Shown: positions 22,171 through 34,307, numbered from the stretch's first letter. The stretch is 64,000 nucleotides of DNA from Lantana camara (GCA_037501455.1 CM074864.1:26034001-26098000); one strand, 5' to 3'. Program-made: numbers and translations. The notes: generated by a model from the letters alone, not told the origin.

Positions 22171-25100
22171 TGTAACATCCCGACCGATCAGACTTTCAGG
22201 TATATTTTTATGTGCGCGATTTAATTAATTAATTACGTGAATACTTGATAGTTATTAATTCTTATGTGGATATTTGATAATTATTTGGTTTAAGAATGAA
22301 TTTGTTTTGAACGTTTAAACCCTCTATGCTTGAAATTTTGCCCTATTCGTATCCGATTTCAATTCTGTTTCTTACGAATTTTTGATATGCGTGAATTACT
22401 TGAGTTATGAACTTGACTATATGCTCGTTTTATGTTTTGGAATTTATTTGGTTTGTCTTTTGATTTTATTTTGGAGACGGAACCTAAATGAGGCTAAAGA
22501 GCATTTAGCGCGCCTTAGGTTCCAGGAAGCACAAATTGAGCTCGAGAATTCGGATTCGAATTCCGTCACCTCCGTTGAACTCGTATCCATGATTCGGGTT
22601 CAATAAACATAGCCTCATATTTTTCTAAGCTCATGTAGACCTCCGAAATTTAACCGAAACAAGCCTCGTATGCCATTTTAGACCTTTGCCCACTCTTTTA
22701 TTCATAACTTTTGATATATTTGACCAAATTAAATAAACCTTTGCCCCACATACTCCTAACATACTCCTATATCAGCCATAAGCCCCTCATTTCGTTCCAA
22801 CCTTGGAGAGAAGAGAGAAATAGCTGCTCAAAACCGAGACCAAGAAGGAAGCAAAAATAGACTATTCACCTTTCAACCTTTTGAGCTCAAATCCTCATCA
22901 AATCCTTCCATTTTCGAAAGGTAATCTTGGAATTTGTTTCTCCATCTTCTCTTCTTTGTTTAGATACCTTATTTGCTCAATTTGGTGGTGATTTGATCAA
23001 GATATGAATATTTCTATGAATAGTAAGGGTTTTGCCAAATTTGAAGATATAGCTTGATCTCTTGGAGTTTTGTTGGAGTTTTTGTATCCTAATTGATCTT
23101 ATGACATTATAATATAAGTGTATGGTCTGATTTTGCATGAGAATCTAGGAATCTTTAGGTTTCAATTTGGGTTTTTGGAGTTTTTGGCATAAACTTGAAG
23201 ATATGTATATCTCTTGCATTCCTTCACTTGAATCTTGATGTTTAGCTTGGATTTTGACATGGATTGAGTGAATATATGACATATTATGATCCTAATATGA
23301 TCTATCTTGAGTTTGCACGAATTTGGATGAGTTTTGGAGAGTTTTGGGGCTGAAAAATCGAGTTTTTTTGGCTTCCGACTCAAATCCACGGGGGTGGATT
23401 TTCCCTTTGAAAAAAATCCGCCGGGGTGGATTTGAGTCAGAAACTCCTGGAAAATCCATGGGGGTGGATTTTCCCTTTGAAAAAAATCAACCGGGGTGGA
23501 TTTAGGTCAGTGGCTCCTTTTGCCCCAAACTTCGATTTTCTTGTTTCGTTTAGCATTCTTTTCGCTTTCTCAACACTAATTTGATCCCCATGCTTCTTCT
23601 AACATGTTATATTGTGTGTTAAGATTTATGTTATGAATTTATAGTTCGTTTTACATCCTCGTTTATGATATGTGAGTTCATATGCAATGTGTGACCTTAT
23701 ATGACCTAAACATGAATTCATCTCATTTCATTTGCATCATTTACACGCATGTGCATTTGCCGAGCGTTTATGTGGTACATATTGAGTCTAAGAGTATCCC
23801 TTGTTATTTGTTTTGTGTAGTTGACCCTCCCGTTGACGACGAGGTTGTCCCTTAGGTGTCCGGTTCGCTTTCTTTTGTCACCGCTACGTGTTCGGAAGGT
23901 GAGGTTTTATTCTTTTAGATATTATGACCTAAAACCCTAAATGTTTTTAATCCCGCATGCGATTTATGTATACTATATGTTAAATATATGTATGGTATGT
24001 ACTTTGAGGACTTGTTCTCTTTGTTATAAGTTTTTGAAAACGATTTGTATAAGTACATAAACTATTTTACATTTGTTTTGAAATCCTTTCGTTAAGTGTG
24101 AGTGTGTAAGCGAGCTTTGAGCTTTGAAAGAGAAGTTTACGAAATTATGAATTTTGAATTATGATTTGGGCCCGGAGAGTGGCATGGTATCTCGGGACCG
24201 CCGAGGGGTCGCCGGGCTCTTCCATCAACACTTTCCTTTGAGAGTCTCGCCTAACCTTAGGAGGTTGAGGAAGGGCATTTCTCTCGAGCCGGTGGATTCA
24301 ACCACCGAAGGTTTCAAGGAAGTAATTGACCTTGTTTCGTGTGAATTTGACCGATAGTTAGGGCCGTCAACCCTTCTATCACCCGAAGAAGGATGGTTTA
24401 TGAATTTTGCTTTGATTATGTCTTTGTTTGTGGGAGTTGGAGGTATAACTCGTACTCGCCGAGTTGTGTGAATTCGTATGATTTATGAAACGGGAATGGA
24501 TTCTTAAATACTTAAAATTTGTGATTTTGGCCTATGGCCCTTATTTCTTTTCATTATATATAGTTATTATCACGGAAAATGTTTTAGTTTGCAAAAACCC
24601 TCCCCGGTTCATGGATCCTTTTATGATTTTGATTTGGTGCTTTGCTCTATATGTATTATGAGTGTGTGTGTAGCCCCCTCACTAGTCATTAGGACTAACC
24701 CTCGTGGTTTTCCTTTCTTTTTCCCATCTTTGAGTTGCAGGTACCGTGGGAGTCGAGCTAGGCGGCAAGTTGTCTTCGAGTCTTACTTGTTTCATAGCTC
24801 GAGTCATCTTTATTGCATTCGTAGTGGTTTATGTCTTATGTTTATGAAATTTATTTTTCGAATACTTTGATACTTGAAATGTTTTGGCCCGGGAAGGGCA
24901 TTGTAAATTTGTAATTGGAAATATTATGCTCTTATGACTATGTGATATGTATATATGTGATCTTGGGGAATTTTGTATGAATTGCTTTTATCGCTTCCGC
25001 TATACCATGAACTATTTTGTGCTCTGAATGAGGGTTAGGCCGCCTAGCTAGAGAGTGAGTTTTGTTTGTCTCCCGTTCGCTATTGTTCGATGCGTGTACG

Positions 25101-25171
25101 GATTCTCCATTCCACTACACGTATCGGGCTCTAGTGCGGGGGATGTGGTGCCCTACGCTCGGGGTGCTACA
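22171..25171 (+). repeat. 3' LTR of K (3001 bp)
   Basis: Same structure as the 5' LTR, with a 2-bp insertion near 23136 explaining the length difference. All putative splice sites are kept: first donor GT 22921-22922, first acceptor AG 23819-23820. The second palindrome unit has one arm changed (AATCAACC for AATCCACC near 23487). GGGTT follows at 25172-25176. Confidence 0.95.
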
Positions 25172-25176
25172 GGGTT
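25172..25176. other. Right target-site duplication of K
   Basis: GGGTT, identical to 14475-14479. The copia-1 LTR resumes here. Confidence 0.95.
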
Positions 25177-25548
25177 GGTGCTTCTCTTATTCTTTAGACC
25201 AACACTCAAGAAGTGTTAAGTTCTTGAGAAGATCCAAAAGAAAAGTTTTCAAAGTAAATCCTAGCCAAACACAAGCCATAGAGCTAGCATTTTCACTCGC
25301 TTGATCGTATTCTAGGACTGGTGTGGATACGCTTTGGAGGGCTTCTAATTTGGTGTCTAATTCGAAGGCCGTTCGAGGGATTTCGCTTGAAGGGTGTTCG
25401 TTAGGCGGTAATGACATCACTAGAAAGCTTCTACCTTTGCAAGTTTCTAAACACCCTATGTTACGATATGAAAATTGCAAGATAACGATTAAACTTTTGG
25501 AAAATTTTAAACTTCTGCTGCTCAACTCTTTCGTGTTTTTCCAACAAG

Positions 25549-25561
25549 TGGTATCAGAGCC
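25549..25561 (+). other. Primer-binding site of copia-1 (tRNA-iMet)
   Basis: TGGTATCAGAGCC two bases after the LTR end at 25546, as expected for an Angela-type copia element. Confidence 0.9.
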
Positions 25562-25830
25562 ACCTTGCAACGTTCGTATTCTATCTTTATTGCTTTTGGA
25601 ATTTTGACTGAAAATTCCTGAATTTGGATATTGGCTATGTATTCTTGGTTTTTGTTTAAAAACGAATCTATCATATCAAAATTGTTTCTTGAAAATTTTT
25701 GAAAAATTATTTTCGTTTCAACCTGGTTTTAAGCTGTTTAGATTCAGATTGTTTAGAACTGTTTTAATTCGAAACTGAAACTGTGAATCTTGGAAATTGC
25801 GATACGAAAATCAAGAAACAGGATGGGGTA

Positions 25831-26060
25831 TTGCCGCGCGAGGTTTTGCGCGGCCTAGCACGTTTCGCACATGGGCCGGGGCAGCATGACTGCCTCGCCC
25901 ACCTAGAATCGGCGAACGGCCAGCACGCAAGGCGTGCGCACACGCGCAGTGATGCTGTCTTGCGTACTGCTACGCGGCGCTGCTGCCTTTGTGCTACTCC
26001 AGCTTGGAACAGCCGTGAGGGGCCGGGTTGCTTACTCGCGCGCCTCGTGCAGATTTGTTC
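25831..26060. other. GC-rich island in the copia-1 leader
   Basis: A stretch of about 230 bp, clearly richer in G and C than its AT-rich surroundings, with many GCGC and CGCG steps and local inverted repeats such as GCGCGAGG...GCGCGG. No convincing gene. Confidence 0.6.
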
Positions 26061-27161
26061 TGGGCTCGTTTTTGTTTCGTGTTTCAGGCTTCGAAAAATC
26101 CCATTTTGAAAATCTGATTTTATTTTAAAATTAATTATTTTTGAAATAATTATAAAATTTGGGATTTTTGTGAATTAAAGTCAAGTTCTTATTTTTGAGA
26201 AAATATTAAATATCACTTAGAATGATATTTTTGACAAAAATTTAATTTTGAATTAATTGTGGTTTTGTCAAATTGATCCGGATTCGATTTTGAATAAATT
26301 ATTGAATAATGAACTAATATTCAAATTACTTAAGTTAATTATAACTTGAAGTCAAGGGAATTATAAATTTAATTGGTAAATTTAAATTTGAGCGGAATCA
26401 TGCTAGTTTAGGTGATCATGGGTTAGTCTTATATATGTTTTAAATCTTGTAAATGGATGATTTCAATTGGGGTCAGAGCCCCATAGTTGCGCGTTTTCAA
26501 TTGGGGTTGGAGCCCTACTTATATGCTACTATTATGTGTTTATTATGTGGCTTTCCTTATTATTGTTTTTAGGCCGGGGTATGCCCCGTGTATTTGTCTA
26601 TGGCCAATATGAAAATTGAGCCATATTACTTCATGTAAAGAGAGTAGAACTTAGGAAGTGAGGTTTTATTTTCATTTTGGAGATAAGAACCCATGGAATA
26701 AGAAGGATCCACAAGAAGCCCTTGAAGAACGGTGGTCATAAGAAGACCCCTCAAAATGTTTAGGAGGGTTTCTATTAAATGTCATAGATAGGGCTTTTTT
26801 CCATTAAATTCTATACCCCTATGTGATATGAACTATTTTATGTGGCATGAATATTAGAATTAGTGATTTTGGAGTGACTCCCAAAGATAGGATACCCATG
26901 ATCATTTCATAATTAGTATCATGCTAGGACATGTTATCTGCTAATTGCTTTTGTGATGCATTTTGTGTGATCCTACATTAAACAAGACAATTAAAATTTG
27001 GATAACATTATATGTTGGTGAGGTCATTCCAGACAACTCTCTAGAAATTCGAAAATCCCTTTATTAAATATTGAGCAATTTCGAATAAATAGGTATTTTA
27101 TCACGGTAATAAAATCCCTACATTCCATCAATAGGATTTAGGACTTAACAAGTGAAACTAA

Positions 27162-27493
27162 TTGCTGTCTCATGAGTCATGGGGTAATTAGTGTAGCTTA
27201 TTAACTCTTAGTTTGCTGATTAATTATTTTAAATAATTAATATTTCTCGACCATTTTAGAATGGGCGATGTCTCGCGAGTCGTGGGTCGTTCCGGACTAA
27301 GTTTGGTTGAGATCTTATGATTAATGGGTTCTTCTCAACACTAAAGTAGATATGGATGTCTCAAGAGCCATGGGTCCATGATCGAAAGATTAGTGATGCA
27401 AAAATATTACTAGGAATTCCATGTGATGGGATCGACAATTAGTACCTGCCTAAAGATTCTTAGACCTTTGGATGTCTCACGAGTTGTGGGTCC
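27162..27493 (+). repeat. Four spaced GATGTCTCACGAGTCGTGGGTC copies
   Basis: Related 22-24-mers at about 27162, 27264, 27354 and 27470, spaced 90-116 bp, separated by unlike sequence. The core is TGTCTC..GAG(T/C)..(T/G)GGGT. Confidence 0.75.
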
Positions 27494-27867
27494 GAAACTA
27501 AGAATGCTTGGGATCCTAGTACCCATTGAGAAAATAAGTTTCTTCTAAAGTCGTTTGGGATTTATAGACTTTTTAAAAACAGTGTGAGAACATATTTCTA
27601 AAGACCTTGAGAAAAGTGTTCTCTATAGGGCGAGATTTTCACATACTTGTGAAAATTCGACCCCGGGCCAAAAGAGAAGCAATTCAAAGTGAATGTGTAA
27701 TGCCCCAGTTTTTCTAGCTTTCGGGTAAGCACGCCACGTGTGAGTTTTCGAGAGTTATGAATTATTTCAACTTTTTCATTTATTAATTTATACATTTTCT
27801 GTTAATTTTATGAATCACATTTCTACGTGTTTATATGAAATATTTTTCAACTTGAGAATTATTCATG

Positions 27868-27872
27868 ATTTT
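27868..27872. other. Left target-site duplication of solo LTR B
   Basis: ATTTT, repeated at 31359-31363. Confidence 0.9.
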
Positions 27873-30800
27873 TGTAACATCCCGATTCTCCAGCTTTCCA
27901 GGTACGAACGTCACGGGTGTGCTAAGTATGCATTTAATTATTTAAGCATGCTATTATATGATTTATATGCGTTTTATGACTTGTTTATTTGAGTTTTGTT
28001 TGCTTTGGTGTAACGGAACGTAAAGGGGGCTAAAGAGCATTTAGCGCACCTTGGGTTCCGGGCGGCATATCTTGAGCTCGGGAATTCGGATTCAAATTCT
28101 GACACCTCTATTGGACTCGTTTCAACGATTTGGGTTCGATAGAACAAGTCTTGTATTTTTCTAACCCCGTTTACCCTCTCGAATTTTGGCCCGAACCGAA
28201 CCTCGCGTGCGTATCGACCACCTTTCATGGTTTTGACCATAACTTGATCATTTCTTGACCAAATCAAGTGATTCTTGGGCCCACTTGACCCCAACTCAGC
28301 CCTTATCCATCCCACTCTCCCTCATTTTGAACCACACACCAAAAGGGAGAGGATTTCAGCTGAATCAAGGAAGAGAAAGAGAAATCCCCTTCACTATTCC
28401 AAGCCTTGAGATTTTGAGCTCCAATCTCTTCCATCTTCCATCCAATCTTCAAGGTAAGCATATATTTGGTTTCTCCATCCTTTGGTAGTCATTTTCATCC
28501 ATGGATTTCAGATTTTGAGCATGTTTTCTAGGGTTTTGAGTTGAGAGCTTGAATAGTGTAGAAATATGAATATTTGCTTCCATGCTCTCAAACTTGAATT
28601 ATTTGCTCCAAGATTGATATATATTGTTTCTTTGGGCTTCTTTGTTGCATATTTGTATGAATTCTTGGTTTTGGTTGTATATTTCTTAAAACTCCATTGT
28701 TGGAGCTTAGATGGGCTTTAATGGCAACTTGTTTTCTACCTTGTTTCATGCTTTGAACTTGAGATATGAGATAGAGCATATTTATATGAACTTATACCTT
28801 GATTTTCATTGCACTTGGTTGAGTTTTGAGGTGGGTTTGATCAATTTTAGTTCCTCCCGTGTTTAGCCCCTATTTCTGCCATGTTTTGCTGCCCAGAAGG
28901 ACTACCCGGGCGGGTAGTTTTTAGTTCAAAAAGTACCCGGGCGGGTACTTCACTCCAGAGGATTTTTCTGCACTGTTTTTCCCGGCAGGGTAAATCTCTG
29001 CCTTGTTTTTCCCCGGCCAGGTACCCCCTCATATGATCTCCGATTGAGCTGATTTTTTGATTTGATCAACCTTTTTGAGTCTAGAACAATATCCAATTGG
29101 AATCACCCCAAAATTCGTTCTAGATTATGAGTTATAATCGTTTTAATTTGGTGTCGCCACTTGGCCGAAATTCTGCATTCGTTCAACTTCAAACCTCCCT
29201 CATTTTCGGATACCTTTGAATCACGATTCGTGACATAGATCATTGGAAAGATCTATGTGTCTAGTTTCATTTCAAACAAGCAAAACTCAATTCCCATTTC
29301 TGAAACTCAAGATATTCCAGATTTCGTACAGCTTGTCCGTTTTGGTAAAACTGTCAGCTTTGGCCCAATTTCACACGGAACCCCTTTTTGTGTTCTTATT
29401 CTGTTTTCTCGTGTCTTCCCACCTTCGAACTTATTCCTAACTTGTTTTACCATGTTTATGTGTATATGTTATATGCCTTACATGAGATTCATGAACGTGA
29501 AACACGTGAGATATGTGATTTATGTTTTGATTTGATACAATGTGGTATAAGTGCTACTTCATTTGCTTCTGTTACATGCTTTAAGCTTAAGTGTGCTGGG
29601 GATATGATATGTTTTGGTGTGTTATATGTTTTTTTAGCATGTTATGTGTTTAATTCAAGTACCGGTTATGTGATGTGTGCTTAAGGCTCCGAATTTGCAT
29701 AAGTGTGAAATGGTTTTGAGTTACATTGCATCATTCGCATTCATATGCACTTGCCGAGTATTTATAAGGTTCATGTTGAGTCTAAGTTTTTGGTTGGTGT
29801 TTGTCCTGTTCGGAGGAGTATCCTGTTGGTTACGAGATTGCTCCATAGGCGTTGGTTCTGTTCCCCGTTTTCCTGGTTTCGTCGGTGAAAGGTGAGGTTA
29901 GGTTATAGTTATACCCTAATGATATGTGCCCTATATGTTTGCATGCATGATAAGCCTTTGTATATGTAATGCGTATGAGTATGATTATGCGAGATATGAT
30001 TATGATGCGAACATAAGATTAAGGTTGTGATATGGATAAGTTGAGTTTATGCTATGAATTAGGTCATGGAATATGATATGCGAGTTATGATTATGCATGA
30101 TAAGATTAAGATATAAATAAGTTATACGAGGTATGAATATGATATGAACATAGGACTAAGAATATGTTAGAATATGAATATGCTAAGAATCCGGTATGCT
30201 ATGCAGGTGAATACGCTAAGAATATGAATATGTTAGAACTATGATTAGGTTAAGCCTCATGGAAAGATATGTTATGTTAGGTTTTGATAGGATTATGTTA
30301 GGAACGTGTTGGAATATGAATAAGTTGGGTTGTGAATAAGTCAGGGTTATGCAATGTTTTATGAATACGTTATGTTTATGTATATGCTTCCTCTTATGCT
30401 ATGTCCTTGAGGCTGTGTACCTCCGGTATGATATGTTTTACGCTTATACCTTTTGCTATGCTTTGTGATATGAGATAGGTCGTGGACCTAGTTATGCTCT
30501 GATTATGTTAAGATTCTGCTTTCGATATGTCTGTGTGCGTGATATGCTCCGGGACGGCTTATTTTAGGTCGACGGAGGTTCTGATATGATAAGTTCTGAT
30601 CTGTTCTGCATCCGGGACGACTTATTTTAGGTCGACGGATGATGTGTGTGTGCATGTGGGTTGTGTCTGTTTTTAGTTATGTTTAGTTATTTAAGAAATA
30701 GTTCGTAAAACGGGAGTGGATTCTTAATTAATAAAATTTGGTTGTTTTGGCCTTCGGCCTAACTCTTTTATCCCCTATACTTAGTATCACGTGTGAAAAT

Positions 30801-31358
30801 GATATTGGATTGCAAAAACCACGCCCCGGTTCATGGACTCCCACCTATGCTAAGTGCTATGCTTCGTATATGTATATATGGGTGCGTGTGTAACCCCTCA
30901 CTCAGTCTTTGGACTGACCCCTCCCTTTATGTTTTTAGTTTGTAGGTTCTTGTCCGTTGGTTCGAGCTATGCGGTTTTGGTTTTCTTTCCTTGGAGTCTT
31001 GTTGGTCTAGAGAAGTCTGCATTTTGTATTTACATCATGTTGCATTTGTACGTTTGCAGTTGTAATTTGAGTTATGAATTGTATTTGTTACTTTGAGTCC
31101 CATTTTGGAAAGTTCGTGTGTAATCTGAGTTAAGTGGTTTGTAACCTTAATACTTTGCTTTGTTTAAGTTTGTCTTATGCTTCCACTTGGTATGATTTTT
31201 GTTTTGACTCTGTTTGAGGGTTTAGGCCGCTTAGCTTAGGAAGGTCTTTTGTTTATCACCCGTTCGCTAGTGCTTGGTGGGTGTACGGATTCCCTATTTC
31301 GTTACACGTGTGGGGTCCCAGTACGGGGGATGTGGCGCCCTACTCTCGGTGTGTTACA
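27873..31358 (+). mobile_element. Solo type-B Ty3 LTR (B), 3486 bp
   Basis: TGTAACATCCCGATT...GTGTTACA flanked on both sides by ATTTT. This is the product expected when the two LTRs of an element recombine and the interior is lost. Leader signals: first donor CAAG/GTAAG (GT 28454-28455), palindrome array, second donor AAAG/GTGAGG (GT 29892-29893), hairpin CAGTC-TTTG-GACTG (30903-30916) and second acceptor TTTGTAG (AG 30944-30945). The usual first acceptor reads GTTCGG here; the nearest AG is at 29814-29815. From the array to the TCTATGTGTCTAG block it resembles type-A LTRs, so the LTR is a mosaic. Confidence 0.95.
28901..29026. repeat. Palindrome array, TACCCGGGCGGGTA type
   Basis: Four copies: CTACCCGGGCGGGTAG, GTACCCGGGCGGGTAC and two decayed ones (TTCCCGGCAGGGTAA, CCCCGGCCAGGTACC). 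The arms match those of arrays I and D. Confidence 0.85.
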
Positions 31359-31363
31359 ATTTT
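31359..31363. other. Right target-site duplication of solo LTR B
   Basis: ATTTT, matching 27868-27872. LTR C continues after it. Confidence 0.9.
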
Positions 31364-32113
31364 TATCTAAGTGTTATGCGAAATATTTGCCAAACGTGAC
31401 TTATTTAACTATATGGCCTTACTTGATCAATTCCATAACTTGAGGACTTAATTGAATTGGATTTAATTGACATCACTTCATAAGCTTAGGGACTCAATTG
31501 CGTGAACTAACTTACTTGGAGGATTGAATTGCAAATTATGGATTTTCAACTCTTACAAGAGATGCATATCATGTAATATTTCTTCTCATTCATACAAGAC
31601 ATACACATACACACACATTTTGCTTCTACTTCTCACGATCAAAACACCAAGAAGAAATGAGAAGATTTCATCAATTCCAAACTATATTTCTGGCATAATT
31701 CGAACTTTGAAGCTTCCCAACCATCTCCATTTCTTCATCTCTTTCTTTCATCATTTCTTTCAAGGTATATGGGATTATATGTTTGAATTCTTGAATTTAT
31801 ATGTGAAGTTAGGGTTATGTATTAGAGTAGATAACTTGTTTATTTGATGTTAGAAGCATGATCATGAGTTGTAAACTTGAAATTCATGCATGATTCTTGA
31901 AATAGTTGGAGTTGGAAAGCTTGATCATATATGGGTTTTGTGGTGATATTTTGATGAAGCTAGACATGCTATATTGTGTTATTTGATGCCTAAGTGAAGT
32001 ATTTTGTGTATATGCATGCTACAAGTGATTATTTCAACTTGGGAATTGGTTTTGAGTTGGTTTGTTATGGAATCACAAACTGCCCTGTTCTGCTCTGTTC
32101 CTCGAACAGAGGT

Positions 32114-32388
32114 TCCTGGTCGGGATCCCTTCTAGTTCAAAATGCATACTGGCCGGGAACCAATGTTAAGAGGCATGGCTGGGCATTGATCTCGGCCGGG
32201 AACTCTTGTAGTTCAAAAAACATCCCAGCCGGGATACCTTAAATATTTTCTCTCATTAAAATTGTCTCGGCCAGGATCAATTTTAGTACAAAATCTGTCC
32301 CGGTCGGGATATTTTGGAAAATTGCTCTCGTTAAAAATGTCCCGACTAGGATCTCATTTCCATTGAAATCAATCCTGGCCGGGATTGC
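32114..32388. repeat. Palindrome array, TCCCGGCCGGGA type
   Basis: The longest array here: about eight degenerate copies of TCCCGGCCGGGA spaced roughly 30-40 bp, such as TCCTGGTCGGGA, TCTCGGCCGGGA, TCCCAGCCGGGA, GTCCCGGTCGGGAT and TCCTGGCCGGGA. Separating sequences are partly repeated (TAGTTCAAAA, TAGTACAAAA). Confidence 0.85.
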
Positions 32389-32722
32389 CTACTGGAAGGG
32401 AATTTTGTGTAATTTTCATACTTGTTGGCATGTAAATTGTTTACTTGATTCTTGGAACATTAGTGGCATACATACACATATTCCTGATAATTGGTGATTA
32501 GCAAAGCATGTTATAGCATTTCATGAATATGCCGTTCGTCCTAATTGGTTCATACAGGGTCCTGTCTCATGTACACTTGTCTTTTCTTGCACAGACCAGC
32601 TTCCTGGTGACGAGGAGCAGGCTCCATAGGCTGTATCCTTTTTCTGTTTTGTCTCTACAGGTGAGGTTTAATTCTAGATACATAGAACCCTTAAAACCCT
32701 TATGTAGATTTTGGCCAAAACG

Positions 32723-32746
32723 TGTATATATATATATATATATATA
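32723..32746. repeat. (TA)n microsatellite
   Basis: Simple TA run in the putative second intron of LTR C. Confidence 0.9.
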
Positions 32747-33500
32747 ACTTTTCACAAACCTCAAATGATTGAAAATACACCATATTTATTGTACTGAACC
32801 ACCGTATTTTGGCGAGTATATTGTACTACACTGTGGGCCCGAGGGCAGTGTATTGAGCCAACCGGGAAAGCAAGGGTTGACGGGTAACTCTTGAACTATC
32901 CTCACCATTTTTGGGATGACCCCTGAATCCACAAGGAGATTGGTGGAGGAAGGAGTTCCGGGCATAGGGATTCATGTACCCTACGCTCACCATGACTGGA
33001 TGGTTGGGCCTTGCAAACCCACCATCACCCGGAGGGAAAAGGGACACTGAAACTGCTATTGATTGATTGCACTGTAATTACTTGCGTGAACACTTAATCA
33101 ATTGATAACCTAATTGTTGTACACTGTCAGAGTAAAGGTTGGAGAATCGCCCTCACTCGTCGGGCCACTGATTGACTGAAATTGACAAAATTGTTAAACT
33201 TGATAGTGTTAATCTCGGGCGATGGTTACTTTTTTATTGAACCTATATTGTATTTTGCAAAATTTCACCCGAGGTTATAACTTGCATGTACTAACACTTA
33301 TATTTATTATGCCCTCACTCAGTGTTCCATAGACTGACGCTTTCACCATTCAGGTTTTTTCTGGTGCGTGCTAGGGAGGAATTAGAGTTGGGTCTTGTCT
33401 TTAATTTGAGTCTGGCACAGTCCACTTGCATTGATGGCACATTTTGGATACTCCTAGCATATTTATGACCTTTTGATGCTACTTTTGGATCCCTCAACAG

Positions 33501-34307
33501 TCCGAATCTTCTTTGACAATCTTCATTGCTTATCCCTCAACAAGCCTATTTTGCCTTAAGTTCTCTTGAAGGTCATCGTCTTTTGTTGGTGTGAAGCTCG
33601 AATCCAAATACCTCCAAGATTTTCTTTGCTCCATCCCCGAATTAGATAATCCTCATTGAGAAATCATCATTTGTGATAAAAGTTGCAAACTTTTCCTCAT
33701 ATATCAGCATACCACTCCGGATTCTAACCCTCGAACCATAGTTTCAGTTAGAGAAGGCCATAAATCTTAACTCCTTATATGTCATCCCTGACACGTTCCT
33801 TGCATCATTCGGCTTGAGGTAGAACTTATGATGAATGGTTGTAGCTGTAGAAATTGGCCGTGGTTTGATATTATCTTCGTATCCTATGAATCACAACTCA
33901 TTTTTAAAAATAAATGCATGCAGTTAACGCATGCTCATGTCACATAATTAACACCAAAGCCATGAATTTGATGCAAAATGCATTAAATAATTCAAATAAA
34001 TTTAAGATAAAACACGTTGACACATAAATTCTGCAAAAGTTTAAATAAACATGTTTAACATATAAATTTTCAAACCATAGAAGGTCAACTAATCAACAAG
34101 TAGTGACACGAATCAATGTTATGCACAAGTTATCAAGTAGCTCAAAGATGTTCAGGTAAGTTCAAATAAATTCAAATAAGTTCAAGCAGTTCCAAATAAG
34201 ATGCAAGACTCGCAAATTATCAAATAATCCTATGCCGTTCGACCTAGACTCACGAGACACAACACTAGAACCGCGGTTTTGCAACCGGGCTCTGATACCA
34301 CCTAAGA
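33501..34307 (-). mobile_element. Second D interior, truncated
   Basis: Matches 39195-40005, the part of the D interior next to the primer site. The break at about 33501 joins it head-on to the truncated LTR C. Identity begins at TCCGAA.CTTCTTTGACAATC. Confidence 0.8.
34287..34300 (-). other. Primer-binding site, inner D LTR
   Basis: GGGCTCTGATACCA on the plus strand, i.e. TGGTATCAGAGCCC on the minus strand, seven bases beyond the LTR end at 34308. Confidence 0.9.

Larger units (their letters stand above)
14480..25171 (+). mobile_element. Full-length Ty3 chromovirus retrotransposon (K)
   Basis: Complete element of 10,692 bp: 5' LTR 14480-17478, primer site, one gag-pol frame 17688-22142, polypurine tract, 3' LTR 22171-25171, flanked by GGGTT on both sides. 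Chromodomain, one-frame gag-pol and 3-kb LTRs fit the Tekay/Del lineage of plant chromoviruses. By-eye comparison of the LTRs shows about 23 substitutions and one 2-bp indel over 3 kb (about 0.8%). At an assumed 1.3e-8 substitutions per site per year this is roughly 0.3 million years. It is the youngest datable insertion here, sits in the promoter of copia-1, and is a plausible source of proteins for the gene-less elements. Confidence 0.97.
12894..25546 (+). mobile_element. 5' LTR of copia-1 (Angela-like), split by K
   Basis: Ty1/copia LTR starting TGTTAGGAATAGTGCCC at 12894 and ending TTTTTCCAACA at 25546, followed by a tRNA-Met primer site. With K and its duplication removed it is about 1.96 kb. 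The TGTTGG-type start, the TCTTTGAATAATAAA block and the total length resemble the Angela lineage as I know it. The LTR keeps its TATA box (14464-14471), a conserved hairpin (13356-13375) and a TTAATTAA-rich zone before the promoter (14140-14230). The element inserted into the E gag gene. It is only about 70-75% like the LTR at 45172, so the two are not partners. Confidence 0.85.
25547..27695 (+). mobile_element. Leader region of copia-1, no gene recognised
   Basis: Interior downstream of the primer site. No gag or pol motif was found before the sequence is replaced by LTR C at 27696. It holds a GC-rich island (25831-26060), then AT-rich sequence, a pair of CAATTGGGGT(C/T)(A/G)GAGCCC copies near 26467 and 26500, and four diverged GATGTCTC..GAGT..TGGGTC copies (27162-27493). 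Confidence 0.6.
27696..33500 (+). mobile_element. Type-A LTR C, interrupted by solo LTR B and truncated at right
   Basis: Starts TGTAATGCCCCAG at 27696 inside the copia-1 leader and resumes after solo LTR B at 31359. Leader signals: first donor CAAG/GTATAT (GT 31765-31766), palindrome array 32114-32388, first acceptor TTGCACAG (AG 32593-32594), 66-nt middle exon 32595-32660, second donor GTGAGG from 32661, hairpin region near 33319-33336 and second acceptor ATTCAG (AG 33352-33353). Instead of reaching a CTACA end, it switches near 33501 to D-type interior sequence. No coding sequence. Confidence 0.8.

Noticed and set aside
32114..32388. CRISPR-like array
   Set aside because: Repeats are short and degenerate palindromes inside a plant LTR, spacers are related to each other, and there are no cas genes.
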